This document shows, piece after piece, positions 32,401 to 39,426 of a stretch of 45,892 nucleotides of DNA; within the stretch, counting starts at the first letter, position 1, and the number at the start of each line of letters is the position of its first letter. The translations under genes were made by a program, and so were the position numbers. The notes under the pieces are model-generated. The model was not told the DNA's origin. It saw only the letters and a list, made by a program, of their open reading frames with translations, and did no database searches. Location: NCBI RefSeq assembly GCF_001613245.1, contig NZ_BDBZ01000047.1, forward strand, positions 1-45,892, read 5' to 3'. This DNA comes from Nocardia speluncae NBRC 108251. Its GTDB lineage: Bacteria > Actinomycetota > Actinomycetes > Mycobacteriales > Mycobacteriaceae.

Positions 32401-34199
32401 AGACCGGCGCGCCCGCGCCGCTACTGATCGCGGTCGCGGGCCTGAGCCCACGCGCCGGGGCCACCACAACCACCCTCGCCCTCGCTCACACTTGGCCGGG
32501 CCCGGAACCCGCTCTGATCGTGGAAGCCGGCCCCGCAGGCGGGCAACTCGCCGACATGGCCGGCGCCGATCCGTATCTGGGGTTGGCGAGTCTGGCCCGC
32601 ACGGTTACACCCGGTGCGCCGATCGACCCGGAGAGCCTGGCCCGGCATGTGCAGTTCCTGCCTGGTGGGGAGGCGCTGCTGGCCGCGCCACCGCGCCCTG
32701 ATCCCGGCCGCGCCGTATTTACCGCTGAGCTGCTGGCCGGTCCGTCCCCGAGCTGGCGCAACCTCGGGGCGACCGTGTTCGCCGACTGCGGCTTCCTCGA
32801 GCCGGATTCGGGTGTCGACTCGGTTCTGGCTGCTGCCGACGCCTGTCTGGTCGTCGTGCGCGCCGATCACTGGGACCCTGAGTCGGCCGCCCGCCGGATC
32901 CGTGCCCTCACCCACAACAGCCGCCGCCGGGGGATTGTGCTCATCGGTGCCAACGCCCGCGGCGAGTTCGCCGTGGCCCTCGGGCTCCCGCTGCTGGGCG
33001 CCCTGCCCGACAGCCGGGCACGCGCCGACGCGCTGCTACACGGCACCCGCCCGCCGCACCGTCGCCCGCACCTGCTCCCGGCAGCCCGAGCTATCGCCAC
33101 GGACCTGAACATCCAGCTCCGCACCCCCGCCCACCGTGACCGGCCCGCAGAACCGCCCGCCGGGGCCACCGTCCGCCGCAATCGCCGAACTCGCCGCCAG
33201 AGCGCCCCTCCGACCATCTATCGCCTCGAACAACCGCCTGCGCCTACACCACACCCCCGCACACCCGAGCCTGCGGTCACCGAACCCACTCCACCGCCTC
33301 CGGGCCCCGAAACACCCGCTGAGGGCGGGCGCGAGGATGCCGGCCATCCGGTTGAGGACGAACTCACCGGCACAGCCGAGCCCGGCCCCGACACCGAGCC
33401 CGCGGACTCCCCACCGGCCCCGGCACCATCGGAGGCTGCGCCTGCCCTGACATTGAGGGTCTTCGGGCCGACACGGATCTTCTGGTGTGCGCGGGGTACT
33501 GCGGAGACGGTGGAGGTCACCGCGCAGTTGCAGCCCCGTATCCGTGAGCTGCTGACCGTGCTCGCCCTGCACCCGGAAGGGCTGTCACGGGCCCAGTTGA
33601 TCGACATGCTGTGGGGCGAACGCCCGCCCGAGCGGGGCACCAGCACGCTCACCAACACCCTGAGTCGACTACGCACCTCCCTCAGCACCGCCACCGGCGG
33701 ACAGATCACCGGGCTGCTCACCGACGACCGGACGCACTACCGCCTGTCCGCCACGTCGGTCCGCGTCGACTACTGGGACTTCAACGCTGCCGTCGCCGAA
33801 CGCCGCCGCGCCGAGGGCGACACCGACCAGGCCGCCGCCGCCCGCCGAATCGCGGAGCTGGCCACCAGCGAACTGGCCAGCGACCTCACCGACACCTGGG
33901 TAGAAGCGCTACGCGAATCAGCACGACGCAACGCCCTCAACGCATTGAGCTGGCTGGCCACCCGCAACACCGAAAACGACCCACGTGCCACCCTGGGCCT
34001 GCTCGAGACAACCGCCGAAAGCGACCCCTACAACGAAACCGTATGGCAAGACATACTCCGCCTGCACGCCCGCCTCGGCGAATACGCCGCCCTCGCACGC
34101 ACCTACTCACTACTCACCCGCACACTCGCGGAAATAGGCCAAACCCCGAGCCCCGAAACCCGGCAACTTATCAACCAACTCCGCCGCACCACCCAATAG
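32397..34199 (+). CDS. ParA/MinD-like domain fused to a BTAD (SARP-type) regulator domain
   Basis: A 600-aa two-part protein. Residues about 1-245 resemble a MinD/ParA-type fold (LLIAVAGLSPRAGATTTTLA; later ADCGF and CLVVVRADHWDPESA), but the P-loop lacks both lysines of KGGxGKT, so ATP hydrolysis is doubtful. A Pro-rich linker (about 245-355) leads to a winged-helix and bacterial transcriptional activator domain (LRVFGPTRIFW, LIDMLWGERPP, NTLSRLRTSL, HYRLSATSVRVDYWDF) followed by helical repeats (LLETTAESDPYNETVWQDI). BTAD regulators often activate secondary metabolism or act as receptors. Here the fusion ends the secreted-protein operon, suggesting a locus-specific regulator or membrane-coupled sensor. 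Confidence 0.85.
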   Translation: MKTGAPAPLLIAVAGLSPRAGATTTTLALAHTWPGPEPALIVEAGPAGGQLADMAGADPYLGLASLARTVTPGAPIDPESLARHVQFLPGGEALLAAPPRPDPGRAVFTAELLAGPSPSWRNLGATVFADCGFLEPDSGVDSVLAAADACLVVVRADHWDPESAARRIRALTHNSRRRGIVLIGANARGEFAVALGLPLLGALPDSRARADALLHGTRPPHRRPHLLPAARAIATDLNIQLRTPAHRDRPAEPPAGATVRRNRRTRRQSAPPTIYRLEQPPAPTPHPRTPEPAVTEPTPPPPGPETPAEGGREDAGHPVEDELTGTAEPGPDTEPADSPPAPAPSEAAPALTLRVFGPTRIFWCARGTAETVEVTAQLQPRIRELLTVLALHPEGLSRAQLIDMLWGERPPERGTSTLTNTLSRLRTSLSTATGGQITGLLTDDRTHYRLSATSVRVDYWDFNAAVAERRRAEGDTDQAAAARRIAELATSELASDLTDTWVEALRESARRNALNALSWLATRNTENDPRATLGLLETTAESDPYNETVWQDILRLHARLGEYAALARTYSLLTRTLAEIGQTPSPETRQLINQLRRTTQ

Positions 34200-34313
34200 A
34201 GACGGACCAGCCCGGATCGTTCTGTATTCGGCGAATATGGATCGCCGCGTACATATCATTGCTACGATCGTGGAAATTATGCGAAATGGTCTGATGCGCA
34301 TTTTTCGACGGGT

Positions 34314-34346
34314 CCTGAAAGGCATCGATTAGAGCCTATTTTCAGG
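34314..34346 (+). terminator. Possible terminator hairpin after the BTAD gene
   Basis: CCTGAAA (34314-34320) pairs with TTTCAGG (34340-34346), extended by GGC/GCC with a small bulge. It lies about 115 nt after the stop of the ParA/BTAD gene. There is no clear T tract. Confidence 0.3.
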
Positions 34347-34411
34347 CAGCTGATCGGCTTCCGTTTATGCGAGGCGGTTCGATCGGAGTGGGGTGGTTCG
34401 ATGAAAAATAA

Positions 34412-34454
34412 TCCGTGCACTGTTCGGTGGTGAGGTTCCGTGCACTATTCGGTG
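34412..34454. repeat. Two 18-bp direct repeats, one mismatch
   Basis: TCCGTGCACTGTTCGGTG (34412-34429) recurs as TCCGTGCACTATTCGGTG (34437-34454). Starts are 25 nt apart, so both copies lie on roughly the same or opposite face depending on helical repeat. Such iterated sites commonly bind a regulator or initiator protein. Confidence 0.55.
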
Positions 34455-34534
34455 CAGTGATCAAACCAGACCACCCCTGCCGGGCATAAAGTGCAGGTAG
34501 AGCGGTATATATCCGGCTGGGTGTTACCCGGGAT

Positions 34535-34560
34535 TGTCTATACACAAAGCTGTATAGACA
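34535..34560. promoter_or_regulatory. Perfect 10-bp inverted repeat, operator-like
   Basis: TGTCTATACA (34535-34544) and TGTATAGACA (34551-34560) are exact reverse complements around CAAAGC. The half-site resembles the symmetric sites of GntR- or TetR-type repressors. It lies about 400 nt upstream of the MoxR-like gene in AT-richer DNA. No GntR/TetR gene is in the window, so the cognate protein would be elsewhere. Confidence 0.6.
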
Positions 34561-34958
34561 TGCTCGGTCGGCGCGTACCTGCCTCCGTCCGGCTGCCTCC
34601 CTGTATGGCAATGGCCCCTTGCTGTCCTTTGAATCCATTTATCTTCATTCCCGTTCTATTCATTATCCTGCTTTCCGGATTAAATTGATTATTACTTTCG
34701 GTGAGACCGCCACGGCCGGCCGTTGGTCTGTGTGCATTTCTTTCTTGTCTTGCGCGGTCGAATTCGCGTGATCGAGGCGGAATTCCGGAAATGTTTCTGC
34801 CTTTTCGGGTTGTGAGCTCACTGTGGGTCGAGCTACCGTCGAGTCGTTCCCGGAATTCGCCGGGGAAATCAACGGAAATCCCATTGGTGGCCTCGCTACA
34901 CGTATGCCACGATCCGCGCATTGGTGCGTGAAATGGGATGGAACTTTCAGGAGATGAA

Positions 34959-36131
34959 ATGGCTAACAACGCGACCCCGGCCCCCGCCGCTGGTGCCCGT
35001 TTGGGCAATGGTGAATTGCGGCGCATGGTCGCCGGTGCGCTGGCGAACAATCCGGGCGGTGAGTTGTCACCGCGTGAGATCGCGAAAGCCCTCGCGCGTT
35101 CTTCCGGGGCTGTCGGTAACGCGCTCGAGGCACTGACCGCCGCCGGGTACGCCGACCGCACCTCGGCCTCACCGCGCCGCTATCGCGCCAACGCACACAC
35201 CGCCGCCGCTGCCGCCCCGGCCCCCGCCGCTACGCCTGCGGCACCCGCCCCGGCCACCAGGGGGTCCGCCGCCCCGGCCGCACCGCGCCCCCGCAAGGCA
35301 CCCAAAGCCACAACACCCAATGCCCCGGCGCGCACCGGCAACAGGGTGGCACGCCCGAACGGGCAGGACTACCACATGCGCCAGCTCGCCGGGCGCGCCG
35401 ACGTGGATGTGTTGCAGACGATGCGCACCGCCGAGGTCCCGGTCCTGCTGTACGGCCCGCCCGGAACGGGGAAGACCTCGCTGATCGAGGCTGCCTACGG
35501 GGATCTGCTGACCGTGCAGGGGGATGGGGACACCACGGTCGCCGATTTTGTGGGCGAGTACACGCAGAACCCGGACGGGACTTTCGTTTTCGTGCACGGG
35601 CCGCTGGTCCGGGCTATGCGTGAGGGCCGGGTGCTGTTCATCGACGATGCGACCCTGATTCCGCCGACGGTGCTGTCGGTGGTGTACCCGGCGATGGACG
35701 GCCGCCGCGAGATCGTGATCAAAGCCCACGGCGGCGAAATCGTGAAAGCCGAGCCCGGTTTCTTCGTGGTGGCCGGACACAACCCCGGGGTGCACGGTGC
35801 CATCCTGTCCGATGCCCTCGCCTCGCGGTTCGCGTTCCAGGTGCAGGTCGGCAGCGACTACGACCTCGCCGGACAGCTCGGGGTGGAACGGCGCGCGGTG
35901 AAAGTGGCGCGGGAGCTGGCCGCCCGGCAGGCCAAAGGCGAGATCGGGTGGGCACCGCAACTGCGCGAGTTGCTGGCGTACCGCAAGATCGCCGCCGCCA
36001 CCGACTCCGCCACCGCCGCCGCCAACTTGGTCGGGGCCGCCCCCGAGGAGGACCGCGACATCGTGGCCGCCGTGGTGAAAACCGTATACGGCACCAAGCA
36101 TGCCCCGCTGGCGCTCGGTCCCCGGATCTGA
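34959..36131 (+). CDS. MoxR-type AAA+ ATPase with N-terminal winged-helix domain
   Basis: A 390-aa protein. Residues about 20-85 form a winged-helix-like module (ELRRMVAGALANNPG, LSPREIAKALARSSGAVGNA). A long Ala/Pro linker follows, then an AAA+ domain of the MoxR/GvpN/CbbQ group: Walker A YGPPGTGKTS near 165, Walker B VLFIDDAT, sensor-1 FFVVAGHNPG, and LASRF near the arginine finger. MoxR ATPases act as chaperones for VWA-domain partners, and the next gene encodes one (44-nt gap). ATG 34959 has AGGAG 6 nt upstream. The DNA-binding-like N-terminus is unusual for a MoxR ATPase and suggests DNA- or promoter-linked action. Possible roles are stress, metal-centre assembly or conflict-type functions. 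Confidence 0.9.
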   Translation: MANNATPAPAAGARLGNGELRRMVAGALANNPGGELSPREIAKALARSSGAVGNALEALTAAGYADRTSASPRRYRANAHTAAAAAPAPAATPAAPAPATRGSAAPAAPRPRKAPKATTPNAPARTGNRVARPNGQDYHMRQLAGRADVDVLQTMRTAEVPVLLYGPPGTGKTSLIEAAYGDLLTVQGDGDTTVADFVGEYTQNPDGTFVFVHGPLVRAMREGRVLFIDDATLIPPTVLSVVYPAMDGRREIVIKAHGGEIVKAEPGFFVVAGHNPGVHGAILSDALASRFAFQVQVGSDYDLAGQLGVERRAVKVARELAARQAKGEIGWAPQLRELLAYRKIAAATDSATAAANLVGAAPEEDRDIVAAVVKTVYGTKHAPLALGPRI

Positions 36132-36175
36132 CCACCCCCGCCACCCTGCCCTACCTACGAAAGGCATCACCTGCC

Positions 36176-37930
36176 ATGACCGGCCACGTGATCACCGTCC
36201 CGGCCCCCGCCGCCCCTACTGCCCCGACGACCGCGCCCGCTGCCCCGGGAACTGTCCCCGCGCCCGCCCCGGCCTCTGTGCCTGTCACCGGTGGATGGGC
36301 CACGTTCTCGGCCGCGATGACCGCCGAGGCCCCGCCGATCGCCGACCGTGAGGACCTGTCCGTGACGATCGCCCCCGGTGCCGCGTTCGGGAACCCGGCG
36401 GTGTTCATACCGGGCCTCGCGGCGATCGAGATCGACGGCACCCGCCTGTTCATCGACCCCGCCACCGCCCGCCCGGAACGCAACAGCGACCGCAACCGCT
36501 ACCCGGCGGTGTGGGGTGCGCTGGTGCACGAGTGCGCCCACGCCAAACACACAGCGTGGAGCCCGCCGCTGGTGGCGCACCCGGGGGTGGTCGATGCCGC
36601 GATGCTGCTCGAGGAATCCCGGATCGAGGCCGCCCAGATACGCCGCCGCCCCGATGACCGGCATTGGTTGCGTGCCAGCGCCACCGAGATCGTGATCGGC
36701 GACAACGGCGGCGCGATCGCCGCCGCCCAGATTCCGCCCACCCCCTACAACGCGGCCCGCAACGCAGCCCTCATCCTGGCCCGCCACGACGGCGGCATCC
36801 TCGACCAGGCGGAATGCGCGCCCGCCGTCACCGCGATCGAGGCCATCCTCGGCACCGACACCCTCGACAAACTCCGCGCTATCTGGCGCGAGGCGCACAC
36901 CGTGGCCGACACCGACACCACCGCCATGCTCGAACTCGGGCAGCGCTGGCTCGATATCGTCGGCCCCGACCCCCACACCGACCCCGTACCGTCCTCCCCG
37001 CTGGGGGCAGCGATCGGCGACACCGTGACCAACATAGGCAACGCGGTCGCCGACTCGCCGGTGGCACCCGACCCCGCCGAGATCGCTGCCGCCGCCCGTG
37101 ACGCCGCGCAACGCGCCGCCAACGATGCTGCCTCGCAAGCGGGGAAGGTGTTCGGCGACGGGTCGGGCCGGGGCCGCACCGAGAGCAGGCAACAGACCCG
37201 CGCCGCGAGACGGGACGAGCACACCGCCGCCCGTGTGCTGGCCCGCGCCCTCAACACCGCCGCCACCCGGGAACGGACCACGGTGCGCACGACCTCGGTG
37301 GTGCCGCCGGGCCGGTTGCGGATGCGTGGCGCGTTGGCGCGGGAGGCTCAACGCGCTGCCGGGGCCATCCCGACCGCCGAACCGTTCACCCGCACCACCC
37401 GCAAAACCGTTCCGTTGCCGCCGTTGCGAGTCGGTATCGCCTGTGACGTGTCCTCCTCGATGGGTGCCTACGCCGCCCCGGTGGCCTCGGCCGCGTGGAT
37501 CATCGCCCGCGCGGCCGAGCTGGCCACCATGCCCGCCGACACCGCGACCGTGACTTTCGGGGCCTCGGTCAAACCGATCACCTACCCGGGCACCGCCCCG
37601 GCCCGGGTCACCGAATTCAGTTGCCCGGATTACCTCCACGTCATCGACACCGCTGTCGAGGCCCTCGACGGTGCCCTCGACCTGGCCCGGCCCGGCGCGA
37701 CGCGGCTGTTGGTGATCATCTCCGACGGCCACTACAGCGGCCCCAATCGCTACCGCGCCCAGCAACGGGTCGACGCGCTGCACGCTGCCGGGTGCGCGGT
37801 GCTGTGGCTCGCACCGGCCGACAGCGACCCGGACCCGCTGTCCGGGGTGAACGTGCACCTCGTCACCGACCCGGCCGCTACCGCCGCCGCTATCGGCCGC
37901 GCTGCCACCGCCGCTGTCCGCAACGCGTAA
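36176..37930 (+). CDS. HExxH metallopeptidase-like protein with C-terminal VWA domain
   Basis: A 584-aa protein. After a Pro/Ala-rich N-terminus, a metallopeptidase-like domain shows H118-E-C-A-H122 (VHECAHAKHT) and a downstream LLEESRIEAAQIRRR that can give the third zinc ligand. A low-complexity Ala/Arg linker follows. The C-terminal VWA-like domain has the metal-ion-dependent adhesion motif DxSxS (D424-V-S-S-S-M) and IISDGHYSG. This is the DUF2201-type arrangement of putative metallopeptidase plus VWA that accompanies MoxR ATPases. GAAAGG lies 11 nt before the ATG. I infer that the ATPase remodels or activates this protein; the protease substrate is unknown. Confidence 0.88.
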   Translation: MTGHVITVPAPAAPTAPTTAPAAPGTVPAPAPASVPVTGGWATFSAAMTAEAPPIADREDLSVTIAPGAAFGNPAVFIPGLAAIEIDGTRLFIDPATARPERNSDRNRYPAVWGALVHECAHAKHTAWSPPLVAHPGVVDAAMLLEESRIEAAQIRRRPDDRHWLRASATEIVIGDNGGAIAAAQIPPTPYNAARNAALILARHDGGILDQAECAPAVTAIEAILGTDTLDKLRAIWREAHTVADTDTTAMLELGQRWLDIVGPDPHTDPVPSSPLGAAIGDTVTNIGNAVADSPVAPDPAEIAAAARDAAQRAANDAASQAGKVFGDGSGRGRTESRQQTRAARRDEHTAARVLARALNTAATRERTTVRTTSVVPPGRLRMRGALAREAQRAAGAIPTAEPFTRTTRKTVPLPPLRVGIACDVSSSMGAYAAPVASAAWIIARAAELATMPADTATVTFGASVKPITYPGTAPARVTEFSCPDYLHVIDTAVEALDGALDLARPGATRLLVIISDGHYSGPNRYRAQQRVDALHAAGCAVLWLAPADSDPDPLSGVNVHLVTDPAATAAAIGRAATAAVRNA

Positions 37931-37944
37931 CCCACACCGCCCCG

Positions 37945-37970
37945 GGGGGCGCGGCACCCACCGCGCCCCC
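37945..37970 (+). terminator. Perfect 10-bp GC hairpin after the VWA gene
   Basis: GGGGGCGCGG (37945-37954) pairs exactly with CCGCGCCCCC (37961-37970) around CACCCA, 14 nt past the stop. There is no T run, as is common for terminators in high-GC actinobacteria. Confidence 0.6.
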
Positions 37971-38026
37971 GGGGGGGGCGTAACCCCCAGTCCATGAATA
38001 GCACCCACAAGAACAGGAGCAACCGA

Positions 38027-38548
38027 ATGACCAGCAACACCCCCGAAAACCTGGACACCGACCACACCACCGAGGCGCTGCACCAGCAGCAGTACGAGAC
38101 CGCCGACCGCGCCGCCGACCTCGCCCGCCGGTTGGGGGCCATGGCCGCCACCCTGCGCGAGGGCGACTTCCCCGACACCAGCGAGCCCGTGGAATTCGCC
38201 GCCCGCGAGATGGACTCAGCACTCACCGAGCTCACCGACCTGCGCACCGACGCCGCCGACGCCGGTCTCATACCCACTATCGATGCCCGGCTCGGGCCGG
38301 GCACCCCGGCAGCGGTGGACCCGGACCAGGCGCTCGCCCAGTTCCGTGACTTGCAGTACCGCATCCGCGATGAGCACAACACCTACACCACCCGCCCGGA
38401 CGGGACCGAGGACCCCGGTGTGTGTGTCGCCCACCATGACCGGCTCGAAGCGCTCTACGCCGAGGCCGCCGACACCATGGCCGCCCTCGACGCCCACCTG
38501 TCCACCGGCGGGCGGCTGCCCGCCATGTGGTGCGCCGCGCACCCCTGA
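38027..38548 (+). CDS. Hypothetical acidic helical protein downstream of the MoxR/VWA pair
   Basis: A 173-aa protein starting at ATG 38027 with AGGAG 8 nt upstream; an ATG at 37994 lacks a site. It is acidic and mostly alpha-helical (YETADRAADLARRLGAMAAT, AAREMDSALTELTDLRTDA, HHDRLEALYAEAADTMAALD), with coiled-coil-like spacing and no known motif. It is flanked by two strong hairpins (37945-37970 and 38563-38601), so it may have its own transcript. I do not recognise the family. It could be an accessory subunit of the ATPase/VWA module. Confidence 0.75.
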   Translation: MTSNTPENLDTDHTTEALHQQQYETADRAADLARRLGAMAATLREGDFPDTSEPVEFAAREMDSALTELTDLRTDAADAGLIPTIDARLGPGTPAAVDPDQALAQFRDLQYRIRDEHNTYTTRPDGTEDPGVCVAHHDRLEALYAEAADTMAALDAHLSTGGRLPAMWCAAHP

Positions 38549-38562
38549 CACCACTAGCGACC

Positions 38563-38601
38563 GGCCCCGGTATCGCACTGGGCTCTTCCGATACCGGGGC
38601 C
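38563..38601 (+). terminator. Perfect 13-bp terminator-like hairpin
   Basis: GGCCCCGGTATCG (38563-38575) pairs exactly with CGATACCGGGGCC (38589-38601) around a 13-nt loop, starting 15 nt after the upstream stop. This is the strongest stem in the window. Confidence 0.75.
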
Positions 38602-38638
38602 ACCCCCTTGCCACCCCAAACCTGAAGGAGGACACGAC

Positions 38639-38821
38639 ATGAACTACCCCAACCACCACCCCAACAGCAGCACCGCCGCGGAGCAGTCCGGCTCGGCGCA
38701 GGCCCGGCTGGACGCCGCGTTCGCGCTGCCGTTCGGGCCGGTACGTGAACAGCGCATCACCGAGGCCGTCCTGGAGTTGATCGCCGCCGAGATCGGCCAC
38801 CGCAAAACGGCCATCGCCTAG
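38639..38821 (+). CDS. Small hypothetical protein (60 aa)
   Basis: ATG with a strong GAAGGAGG about 8 nt upstream. After a polar Asn/His-rich start, the sequence ARLDAAFALPFGPVREQRIT and AVLELIAAEIGHRKTAIA suggests two amphipathic helices. No family is recognised. The stop codon (TAG) shares its last base with a GTG opening the next frame. Small plus-strand genes of this kind follow the MoxR/VWA pair as a series. Confidence 0.65.
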   Translation: MNYPNHHPNSSTAAEQSGSAQARLDAAFALPFGPVREQRITEAVLELIAAEIGHRKTAIA

Positions 38822-39069
38822 TGCTCCTGGACTGGGAACCCTACGGCGGACTCGGCGTCGCAGGTTTCCGCGACCGTCACGGCCACGCCGTGAATGATCA
38901 CGACCTCGGCGTCGACATCACCCACTACGGCAGCGATATCCGCGCCGTCGCCGACACGGCGCTCACCTCATCGCTACCGAGTGAGCCCGGCCTCTTCCGC
39001 CTCGACCTCACACACCACAACGCCCCGCAGGACGAACGACGGGCACTACACGAAAGGCGAGAAAACCCC
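38821..39069 (+). other. Open, codon-biased segment in frame with the DUF4314 gene
   Basis: From GTG 38821 the frame stays open without a stop into the DUF4314-like gene at 39070. The segment (LLDWEPYGGLGVAGFRDRHG, DITHYGSDIRAVADTALTSS) has the strong third-position G/C of real coding sequence up to about 38990. No ribosome-binding site precedes the GTG. It is either an N-terminal extension of the next protein or a separate small gene that has lost its stop. Confidence 0.45.
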
Positions 39070-39426
39070 ATGACGACCACTCCCCGTGTGGGTGACCGGG
39101 TCCGCATCACCGGCCTGCTCCCCGCCGACCCCGCGCCCCTCGAAATCGGAACCACCGGAACCGTCACCCACATCAATGACCTGTGCCCCGGCCAGATCTT
39201 CGTCGACTGGGACAACGGCCGCGCCCTGATCCTGCTCGACACCGACCCGTTCGAAATACTCCCGGCCGCCTCCGCCGACAAACCCCAGCGACCGCGCGGG
39301 TGTTGGGGCCGCCCACCAGGGCGGCCCCAACGTGGTCGGCTACCCCGCAGCTCTCGGCGTGATCGCCTTGCCATGGCCGTGAGGCTGTCCGTCAGGCACC
39401 CGTCAGGCGCGCGAGAGTACTACTGA
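39070..39426 (+). CDS. DUF4314-like small protein
   Basis: From ATG 39070, with AAGGCGAG about 8 nt upstream, the first 65 residues (RVGDRVRITGLLPADPAPLE, IGTTGTVTHINDL, FVDWDNGRALILLDTDPFEI) match the DUF4314 pattern, a small SH3-like barrel of unknown function common on actinobacterial plasmids and integrative elements. After about residue 75 the codon bias is lost and the frame runs through a perfect hairpin (39302-39331) to a TGA at 39426, overlapping the convergent STAND gene by 35 nt. The original stop may have been lost, so the functional protein may be shorter. Confidence 0.72.
   Translation: MTTTPRVGDRVRITGLLPADPAPLEIGTTGTVTHINDLCPGQIFVDWDNGRALILLDTDPFEILPAASADKPQRPRGCWGRPPGRPQRGRLPRSSRRDRLAMAVRLSVRHPSGAREYY
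39302..39331. terminator. Perfect 12-bp hairpin between convergent genes
   Basis: GTTGGGGCCGCC (39302-39313) pairs exactly with GGCGGCCCCAAC (39320-39331) around CACCAG. Being symmetric, it can act on both strands: inside the 3' extension of the DUF4314-like frame and 60 nt past the STAND gene stop. Confidence 0.65.

Larger units (their letters stand above)
34200..34958. other. Long AT-richer intergenic region with repeats
   Basis: About 760 nt without a convincing gene and noticeably richer in A/T than its surroundings. It contains a weak hairpin (34314-34346), an 18-bp near-exact direct repeat (34412-34454), a perfect 10-bp inverted repeat (34535-34560), and a 17-aa basic ORF (34279-34332) with a poor ribosome-binding site. 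The long leader before the ATPase gene suggests complex control. A replication or transfer origin is possible but unsupported by a known motif. Confidence 0.6.

Noticed and set aside
34200..34958. tRNA gene or tRNA-type attachment site
   Set aside because: No sequence folds into a cloverleaf with a T-loop GTTCRA and matching acceptor arms here, or elsewhere in the window on inspection by eye.
36167..38083. 638-codon minus-strand frame opposite the VWA gene
   Set aside because: Gly/Arg/Val-rich antisense shadow of a gene with intact HExxH and VWA motifs.
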